DNA from: Diploptera punctata
Taxonomy: Eukaryota > Arthropoda > Insecta > Blattodea > Blaberidae
Length of the DNA: 64,000 nt
NCBI GenBank assembly: GCA_030220185.1
Contig: JASPKZ010007247.1
Location: 577,501 to 641,500, forward strand
Reading direction: 5' to 3'
Shown: piece after piece, positions 23,174 to 34,100 of the stretch
Layout of the letters: every line of letters starts with the position of its first letter
Numbering within the stretch: position 1 is the first letter of the stretch
The notes under the pieces: generated by a model
Seen by the model: only the letters and a program-made list of their open reading frames with translations
Database searches by the model: none
What the model was told of the DNA's origin: nothing
Translations under genes and position numbers: made by a program

Positions 23174-26100
23174 GGATACTACATAATATATGTGAACAAT
23201 ATAATCTCAAAATATCCATAGAAAAAACTAAGGTAATGGCATTCCAAGGGAAAAATCAAATCAGATCGAAAATAGTAATAGGAAACAAAATCATAGAACA
23301 GGTGAACCATCTCAATTATCTAGGATGTGACATTTCATTTAATTATGATAATGATATAAATAATAAAATAGCAAAATTCCAGGGAATATGTGGTACGATA
23401 AAACGAACACTAAATAACAAAACAATAAGAGAGACCCAACTGAAATTTTATAAAATGTTGGCAGTACCGGTACTGCTCTATCGTTCAGAAGCCTGGATAC
23501 ATAAAAAACAAGACCTAAGTAGGATAACGGCGGCAGAAATGAAATTTTTGAGATCTGTTAAAGGGTGCACTAAGGAAGACAGAATCAAGAACACAGAAAT
23601 ACGACAGGAACTTGAAATATTTGCAATAACTGATAAAATGGATACATATAGACAAAAATGGAAGCAACACATAGACAGAATGAATGAAGATAGATATCCA
23701 AAACAAATAACAAAATACAAACCTAAAGGCACCCGAGATGTGGGCAGACCTAGAAAGACATGGGCTGAAGTCGGAACGGGTCAACAGACCTAATCCATGA
23801 ATGAAGATGATGATGATTATTGGATAGTCAGATTCTTCAGTAGAAGCCGTAGGGAATAAGAAATGATGGAAAGTTCATGAAAATCTTGTTGTAAACCGTA
23901 ATAATAATGCTATCGCTTAAAAGGCTGTTGATGATTGTCATTATTACAGCTATCATTATTATCGGAATTATTACTATCATAATAATTACCATCTACCACC
24001 GGGCGCTGTGGTCTCAGGTTAACGTCGTTACCTCGTATGCACAGCTCGGATTCGAACCCCAGTCAAGACAATTTCTCTGGGCGAGTTCTTTCTTCCCTAC
24101 CTGTATGACAAATGTAGAGAAACTTTAAGACCCAAATGGTTCTCAAACATTTTCTGGCCATCATATCACCCACATATTATTCAGGTTATTTAATATGAAT
24201 GAATGAATGAATGAATGGTGTGTCTTTTCTTAAATGTACGTTTTATCTAGGAGGTGGCCGTGGCATTAAGCTGAAAACTAATTTAGGGAGATATTCCAAG
24301 TTCTTGAATCATCAAAAAAGTATGCATGTAATCCAAAGGTCGTGTCCCTATAAGGCCAATTTTACATGGCGCATGTAAAACTACCTAAAAAAGGAGAGTT
24401 TAAGAGAGAGATAATATAATTACTGCCTTTATTAATATCGTTATTATCATTATCATAATTACTGTTTTTTTACTAGGTGGTAACTACAGTGCTCTGACAG
24501 TGCGCTTTGACCTCGCGCGTGAAGTTGGACACTACATCATGGACTACTTCGTACCGAGTATCCTACTGGTTGTTGTGTCCTGGGTATCCTTCTGGTTGGA
24601 CCCTAACGCCGTGCCAGGACGTACTACTCTGGGCAAGTTTCAATATTATATTTCAACAATATTGATATCTACTTTAACAAATATGCTAACCTCTCTCACT
24701 ATGAGTATTAAGTGGATATTGCAAAATTCCTTCTCGTTTTGTTGTTTTGTCTACTGGTTTTAATTTCATAAAATTAACAGATTACACTGAGCAACGAAAA
24801 ATAAACTTTTTTTTTGTCTCAGAAAGAAAAATATGTGATTCCGATAGTATCTTTTTCTCCTGAATTAAAATATAGTCCAACAATAATCGGCCAGCATATT
24901 AGGATTCCATTTGCCTTGATATCTCTTTTCCATAGCTGAAATTTCCTGATAAAAGTGTTCCCCGTGCTCATCGCTCACTGCACCAAGATTTTCCGGGAAG
25001 AAATCTAGGTTTATTAAAAAATAATTATTTAAATCCATTAATTGAAATTGAAATAAAAAAACTGTGGGTGATGGATAAATTCCGAATACATATTTGAAAG
25101 AACGATAAAAACTGCATTAAGTACAACTATTGATACCCAAGAGACAAAAATCATGTTGACCAGTGTTATTCTTCCATGTAATAATTTGTAGATATTTTTG
25201 TAGAAGAAACAAATTTGATTGTATAATTGTCGTCTATTTTATCTGTAGGGGGATAATGATAATATTAAAAACAGTTATGCCTAATATATTTCTTGCAATT
25301 ATAAATTATAAATAACCCATTTAAATCACGCTAAACAATGACATATTTTAGGATTAAATCCTCTTCTCTCTTATTTTGAAATTTTGTTAGCTGCGAAAAA
25401 CTGCTCACTATGTCCTATGGAGTACAAAATGTATTGACTCTTCAATTTTAAAAGGAACACTTACTTAAGTTAGCAAAAATAGAGACTCAACATTAATAAA
25501 ATTAATGCTAAAATTCCGTTGAAGTGTGTCATAAAATTAAAATTATACAATTTTTACCTAATACCGTCTCCTCAACTTTGTAAACCAATGATTCTCTGTA
25601 GGCCTTTTGGAACTAGAACCATCATCAGCAGAAGGAGCAGCAAATAGGTATAGAGACAGATAACAGAGTTGGCTCCAAAAAAAAAAATTAATTAAAAATG
25701 TCTTATAATAAAAAATAAACTGATATAAATGATCACATTTACCCTAGATTCTGTAAAAAACTTTTAAAATGTAGCCTTGGCTCCAAAAAAAATAAATAAA
25801 AAATGTCTTATAATAAAAAATAAACTGATATAAATGATCACATTTACCCTAGATTCTGTAAAAAAACTTTTAAAATGTAGCCTTCCAATCTTTAAAATAT
25901 TCCACTTTCATACGATAATTGTTTATTGGTTTGTGTTATAGGTACCAGCACTATGTTGACATTTATCACTCTGACCCGCAACACTGGCAGTTCTTTGCCT
26001 AAAGTCTCCTACATCAAGGCTACCGAGATTTGGTTTATAGTTTGTACAGCATTCATATTTGGATCCCTTGTGGAGTTTGCATTCGTCAACACTATCTGGA

Positions 26101-29100
26101 GGAGAAAGTAAGTAGTCCGTAATGCATTTATATAGGTATTTATTTGCTGAACCTGAGTATTGCATTCAGCTTTAAACGCTGGCACTTATCAATCAAACTC
26201 CTGGATCAAGATTAAATTAATTTTGTCTTGATTTCCTAATCTCTCGCAAGTAACTTATTATAGCTAAGTTCAAAAAGGTTTAATGAAAATATTCCAACTA
26301 TGTGAGGCTATTGTGATGCGATTTTTTATATTAAATCAGATATTCACAGCCGATATGGAACATGTGAGAAATATGCATAAAAGGATATACAATTATTTTC
26401 AACTTTCGTTTTATCAATAACTCGGTCACTTATATTTAAGGAAGAACAGAAGCTAAAAGTATTCTAAAATGTTTTACTAAGTCGAATATTCGGCCCTATA
26501 AAAATGAGAACAAAGAATTGTGAAGTTTCACAGCGATCTACTTTCATCGTTTACTTCGTTATCCTAATACTTCCAAGGTTATTGTGTCTAGATAGAGATG
26601 GACTGGTAGCTAGAATAGATTCAAATGTTGTATTGGAAAACCCTTAGAAAACACTATTAGGAATGGCTAAGCATAGGCGAGAAGATAATATGCGGATGGA
26701 CCTAGGGAACTCGTAGATATCAAAGATACGAATTGAGTTCAGTTGGCTGAGAATATTATGGACAAATAGAGGGTCATAGTGAATGAGGATTGAATCACCA
26801 AATTCCATGAGCCAAATCGTACATTGAAAGAAAATTGGGATTATTGGTATATTATGTTATGTTCTGAATATAATTGAACATAATTTCGAGAAGTAAAATT
26901 TGTGTTCAGAATTCAATATTAGAGCAAGTAAATTAATTTAAATACTTAGGATATAATCTAACTTATAATGAGGAATGTGATATATCCTTTAAAATACAAA
27001 ACTATAATAAAGCTTTAAGAATTATCAACCAAGTTTTTAAACCATCAAAAGTGCAGAGACACACAAGAATGAAAATCTATAAAGTTCTCGCTAGACCCAT
27101 AATCTGTTATGGCAGTGATGCTTGGACCATCAGAACTCAGGATGACCGTCATATTACAGCCACGGAGATGAAATTTCTGCGACGAACTGCAGGTTATAGC
27201 CTTCTAGAGCACCAAATAAATTCAACAATAGCCAGAGAGTTAAACATCGTACCTATATCTGAATACCTCCAAGAATATAGAAACAATTGGCTAGCCCATA
27301 TTCAGCGCATGGATCGTCACAGAATACCAAAACAAATTCTTCACTACATTCCTCGAGGCAGAAGATCTGTGGGTCGACCTTTTCGGAGATGGCGGGAGAC
27401 CGTAACGTGTCACTGGGCCTAATACTTGAAAGGCAGATGATCATGATGATGAATTTCGAGACCAGTGATTTTTCAGGGACGTTGAGGTCCGAATTTCCAA
27501 GTATTTTCTTTGTAGTTCCCTTATAGTTCAGGAAAGTCCTGAAAAATCTAATCTCACTTACTCACTGGCACTATCGAACCCGTAGGTTCATGACCGCGCG
27601 GACATAAGCTCTCCATACATCCCTATCCTGAGATAATGTTTTCCAATCATTCCCTGTATAATCCACTTCACTCAAATCATAGTTAATGTTATTCTCCCAC
27701 CTCATGCTTGGTCTACCAACTGGGCGTTTTTCCTCTGGCCTTCCTACAAGAAGCTTCTATGCAAGTCTTTCATTCCCCATACGTGCAACATGTCCTGCCC
27801 ATCGCAGTCTACGAGACTTAACTGTTCTTATTATATCTGGCTTCCTATAAAGACCATGTAGTTCACTGTTACGTAGTCTTCTCTGTTCACCTGTCTGTTC
27901 ATCTCTCTTTGGTCCAAAAATTTTCCTAAGAACTTTATTCTCAAATACTTGTAATCTCATTTCCTCCCTTAAAGTAAGAGTCTATGTTTCGCATTCATAT
28001 AATATAACTGGTAGAATAATAGTTTTATATATTTTCAGTTTAACGGTTTTTGAAAGGAGTTGGGACATCAAGATCTCTGCAATGCATAATAAATAGCATG
28101 CATTTCCAGAATTGAGCCTATGTTTAATTTCTTTGTGCATCTCATTCCTATTTGTGATTATTGTTCCTAGGTAATTGAATTCGCCCACTTCCTCAAAATT
28201 CCCTCATTTGTCATTAGCCGTCCATTTCCATTATATAATGTATTTCTACGTGTGACCATATATTTAGTTTTATTGATATTTCTTCCAGTCCTAATTCCTT
28301 AGTGTTACTCAATAGTGTGTGCGTGTTGTCCTTTAGTATCTCCTCGCTATCGGCGAATAGTACTACATCATCAGCAGAAAAATCTAATCAGGAAATTCAA
28401 TCAGACAGCTGGGATATTACATCTAGACAAAAGCGCTAGCCCCATAAAATATTAATTTTATTATCTAGACTATATAAAATTCAGCCTGAAATGTTCTTCT
28501 TGTGATTTCAGGAAAAATGTTGAGCTGAAGAAAGTGAATAGTAAATACATTTTGAAGTCAACTCTCACACCAACCATGAGTCGTAAGCAGATGAACTCAT
28601 CTTCTACAAGTATCGACCGCTGTCAATCTTGGCCGTCGGCTCTGGAGACAGATTCAACCAATGACTTGAAGTTCTATCTCGGATCCGTAAGTATATCGTA
28701 CTAACTTAATTACAGTACAAAACAGTAAATCAAAGTGTAAATCCAAGAAAGTGCTTTCCTTTTCTTAATGATAGTTGCAAATAATGTTGAGAATGTCCTA
28801 AAAACTTCTCCAATCAAAATGATTCGGAGAAGTCATTTGAAAATAATGTCTATTTGTTTAATCACAGCCATATTGCAACATTTATGCCTACAAAGGTAAT
28901 AATATGTAAACATAAATCTTGCCACATGCACGGCTATTCAAAATATTTAATACTGGCTAAAACCCGGCATGTGCTGCTACGCCTAAATAAATGAAAATTA
29001 ATGTGTTTTTATGTTTAGTTGAGTAAAAGGAAAAATAATTATAAATTTATATTTTTTAGATACCCCGTGCTGAATACCCGGTGTTGCCCGGGAATCTGCT

Positions 29101-30670
29101 TATCCCGATCTTCTTGACATAAATGAGCCGAAATACGAAAATTAATGTGTTTTATGTTTAGTTAAATAAGTAGTTGGAAACATTTATATCGTAATTATTT
29201 TTAGATACCCCGTGCTGTTTATCCGGCGTCGTCCGGGATTCTACTCCTCCCGATCTTCTTCTGGCATAAAATGAGCAGAAAGACAACATATAATGTACTT
29301 TTTTATATGATTAGTTGAATAAGTAGAAATCAAAAATAATTATAAATGTGTATCGTAATTATTTTAAGATTCCCCGTGCTGATTTCCCGGTGTTGCCCGG
29401 GAATCTACTTATTTCGATCTTCTTGGCATAAATGAGCTAAAAGACAAAATTCGTTATTGCGAGTTATCCGTAAAAGAATACCCGCTATGTGCTGTTATGC
29501 TTGCACAGGAATCTACGTACTTGTCTCGATCTTCTTGGCATCAATGAAAGACAAAAATGGTTATTGAGAGTTATTCGTAAGAGATAAACATATGCTGTCG
29601 CGGACTTTTTTGTAGAGCTTTCTGAGATATTCAATTCTGTGTACATTAATTTTGTATATTTGTTTTTGTTTAGGCAGCGTAAGCAATTTAAGCGTCCAAA
29701 GAGCTAATTTTTTCACGTTTTCCACTACAAAGGGTGATTTTTAAGGGTGTAGGAGTTGAGAATCACAACTATCTTATAGCCTATGTTCATCCCGGAAATC
29801 TCCTGAACATTTTGCAAAAAAAACAACATCAAAATCGGATTAACGGTGTGGCCGCACATAAAGTACAAACAAACAAACATTAATTTTTATATATTAGATA
29901 TAGGGCTTATGATTAATAAAGGTTTCTTGTGTTTTCAGCGTCATGGATTCAAGATCGGCCTCTGGCCACTGATTCCGACGTTTCGGCATGATCCCACATG
30001 CCATTATCAAGGAATAATGATAATAGCATGTCGCATGTGGGATCAAGGAATAATGATAATGGCATGTCGCATGTGGGATCTTGCCGTAACGTCGGAATAA
30101 GTGGTCAAAGGCCAATCTTGAATCCATGAAGCGGAAAACCCGCGAAAATGAACATATAATAAATTAACACCCTTGTAAAATTTTGAATCTCCGATTTTCT
30201 GTCTTTTTGAGACTATATTTTTGAAAATGCTGTCTCAGATATTAAGAGTGAAAACTTAAAAATTAAAAATCTAACCTGACGCTTATAGCCTCTTTCCGTC
30301 CGCAGCGTAGTCAACAGATTTTATGGACAGAGTTACGGGACTTGTGTTGGTTCGAGTCCCAGTGAGGGAAGATTCTCATGAAATTTCACCCAGTATGAAA
30401 CTGGTGCCCACCAAAATTGTGAGGATTTTAGTAATTCGTAATCGTGACCACATGTCGCCCCGATACTGGGTGAATGATTACCCACTTGTGTGATTAATAC
30501 ATGTATGTGTGAAGCCAGCAGTCGACTGAGACTTTTATAAAACTGTTGCGCCCTGATGGTTTAGCGAATTTCGAACGAATGAAGCTGTTGAAATTGTTCT
30601 CATGCATTAAAAAAAATACTTATATTCACCGATCCTATAGTATAGACATCGTAAATGACCTTGACAAGTA

Positions 30671-30713
<43 letters not shown>

Positions 30714-31141
30714 ACCGCTGTGATCTCGAGGTAGCGTGCTGTCTTGTCACGCAGCGGGCTCGGGTTTGATTCCCGGTCGGAACAGGCTCCTGGGTGAGAT
30801 TTTTTCTGGGTTTTTCCCCACCTGTAAGACAAATGTCAGGAAGCTTAGGGCCCAACGGTCCCCGAAAATCATCCGGCCATCATCATCATCATCCTTATCA
30901 TTAACATCATCATCCTTCACCGGTGTGGAAAGCATCGGGAACTACCACACCTGCAATTCCCTAGTAAAGCTGCAAGCATAGCATGAGAATGCTATGATTG
31001 CAGTGAAAGATCTACCCTCGGGCAGAATTACTATGGATGGATGGATATATATATATATATATATATATAATGGTGGCGCACTAACATACCAAGTTAGAGG
31101 TCCTGGGTTTAAATCCCGGTTCAGGCGTTTATTTTTCTTTA

Positions 31142-31189
<48 letters not shown>

Positions 31190-34100
31190 TCTTCCTTTCA
31201 AGTATTAGGCCAAGGCCTGTTACGATATATATATCCGTTATTGCTCTAGCGACCGCATTTTTTGTTTCATCGAACTTGGGATATAGCGATTAATTAAATG
31301 AAGTAAGATTAAATTCGTTAACCAGTAAAATTGGACCATGAGGCGTAGGAGTTCACCTGAAACTAAAATTTAAAAATTGCTTTATTGGTCACAATTTTTT
31401 TATGTTTATTCACAGTTTAAATTATTTAAAAATCTTTAAAAAAATTGAAGTACTGAGTATTACTCCTATTAAAATTGGGTAAAAAGTCAGTTAATACAGA
31501 CAGAAATGGTTCAATGTTTTCAATTCAGGAGCTAAGAGATTTCATAGTTTGTAATTATCTACAAGATTATGATACTAAAACGCTATCATGTTATGAAAAA
31601 AAGAAAGCTTTGTCTCAAATTTAATGTTTCAATTAATATTGCAATATTACACTAAACTGAATGTGATATTAAATACGTTTATATGTCTAAATTCGTGATT
31701 AGTGATAGGCCTATTTTGTTCTTTGTGATTATGAGTCATGTGACATCAAAAGTGCCGCCAGGAATATGAAATGAGAAGAAAGATGAGATTTTAATCTCAT
31801 GTATTATTCATTTTTCTCGTTCATTACAAGCTGTATTTACTACAGTCGAGCCGTTCTTATTTCCAGCGTGGTCACGCCTACCCGATTTTTGGCGCGCCCG
31901 CTGCACGTGGTTTTCAAGACAAAGCGGTGTTGTCAATTGAGTAGTACCGACTTAAATAGTGGACGAATAATTTCGAATATTATTACAATGTGGTGTTTAT
32001 CGATCAATTGTAAGCGTCATAATGCCGCGGAGGAGTCCGAAGGCTATCAATTCGCAAACCAGAGAAATAATTATTCTTAACGTTAAAGATTATATCGAAA
32101 AATAGCTTGAAAACAATTGTAGTTTATTGACCTGTAGTAGGAAGAGCCACAGAAGAAGATATCCTAATACTGAATGACGAACCACTAAAGACAGTTAAGA
32201 AATTCACATACCTAGGCATGACACTCCAAACAACATTACGATCATTCAACCAACATATACAAGAGAAAACAGCAGCAGCCACAAGAGCAATCTACAGCAT
32301 AAAAAATCTAGCCCGACTATCACTACCCATGGCCATGACATTATTCGATACAACGATATCTCCAATCATAACATACGGCATAGACATTATATGGGAGAAA
32401 CTGTCACTTAGCGATCTCGAAAGGATAGCGAAGGTTAAGGCACGTTTCCTTAAAGTGGCTCTAAGGGTGGGGAAAACAACCCCGTCGAGACTTATATATG
32501 AACTTGCAAGAGAGTCGTTCTATGTAGAAGATCTGAGGATGAAACACATTCTACCAACTACCAGCCCCTACACAGAACTCGTACACCGAAGCAAATTGAA
32601 GAAGAGGGAGATACACCTTGATTTCTATGCTACGGGAGCCATGATAGAGAGGAACTGGACAAAAGCTAACCAGGAGCAGCGACATGTTGTGACACGTTAT
32701 GTTGTGCACGGTTTTCATCACAAAGTGTGTGAAAATAAGAAGTACCACGACCCAAATGAAAAATGTATATGTGCTTTGTGTGGTCACAGATGCGAATGGT
32801 ACCACATTCCGAAGTGCCCAAAGAACACAAAAACACTGAACGAATATAGAAAAGATAAAATATAATCAATGCCCACTCGGGCGAACCTTTTACTTATTAT
32901 TATTGACCTGTAGTACAAGGGTAGTCTTGTAATGCTACGGTTTATTATACAGCGTGTCGCGCCCGACGTGACGCGAATTCGCGTTTCGCTCGGCGTGATG
33001 CTGGTTCCACATGGAGCGCATACGCTACAGCGCATATGTTTATGAAATTGTCGCCAGATGGCACCACATATATGGAAAATCAAAATGACCAACGTTCATA
33101 ATAAATTTCCAAATGTGTTTACAAAAACTAATGTATACAAACCTGTCCCTGCATAACCTAATAAAATAAATTACTTACATACTATTTAGTAAACTGTAAA
33201 CTAATCTGATGTACACTAAACTGGCCCATCGGAATCTAACAAAATGAAGTGATTGAATATTTATTTCTTAAAATATGGTTTGGAATTAAATGCAAATGTT
33301 GGTAATTCACACATATGTCCTGCCATCTGGTGGATTTAATTTTATGAGCGTTCACGTATGCCAATTTCAATTCTAATAAAGAACTTTGAAAATAAATTGA
33401 GAGGAAAAGTCATAATTTGTGTACATTGATAAACATATTAAAATTCTTCATAAAAAAAGTTTCAAGTGTCGTTGCAAAACGATTAAAATAGTTCGAAATA
33501 TTAGTAAAGGCAGAAAAAGTACCTAGAGCAACAGCATCATATGAATGTTGTATGGAAAATCATAGAATAAATTATTCTTTAGTTCTTAAATAAACATATG
33601 GTTGATGAATATACCAAATTTTAGAATACTTCAGATTTTCGCCTGAGCAGTTTTATCAGGTTTTGAATTTAATAGAAGACGAAATTTATGCACATCCATA
33701 ATATCCCCGAGATACAATATTTACAGCTTTTATTTATCTCTTGACTAAGTTCAAGCCACAATAATTTTTTTCTGTACATCTCTGTACTCCTTCATGCTCA
33801 TATTGTAAAAAACATGTATAGATCTCGATGATTTGCAACAAAACTGTCTAACTTTCGTCGTTAAAATTGGAAAGTTATAAAACAAGTACTGTATTTCCGA
33901 CATTTTGTTAACAAATCTTAGTTTGTTTTTAGCAATTACACCAATGAGTATGGGTAATATCTTCTATATTCTTTGTTTGCGCTGGCAAATTGCGTCCTGG
34001 ATTCAAGAGATTCCAAAACACGACGCGACATGTCAGCGCAAATTTTTTTGCGCCAGCAATTTGCGTTGTAGATAAACCACCTCCATTTAAATACATGGGG

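Noticed and set aside
24477..26107. GluCl, GABA (Rdl/LCCH3) or histamine-gated channel as identity of gene 1
   Set aside because: No second disulfide in loop C, PGR not PAR, and the GSSLPKVSYIKA block differs from SLPPVSYTKA-type M2-M3 of GluCl; the hodor/CG7589 clade fits better.
30607..30981. ORFs of 62-82 residues on both strands
   Set aside because: Read-through of SINE-2 and (TA)n sequence; the same frames recur in each SINE-2 copy.
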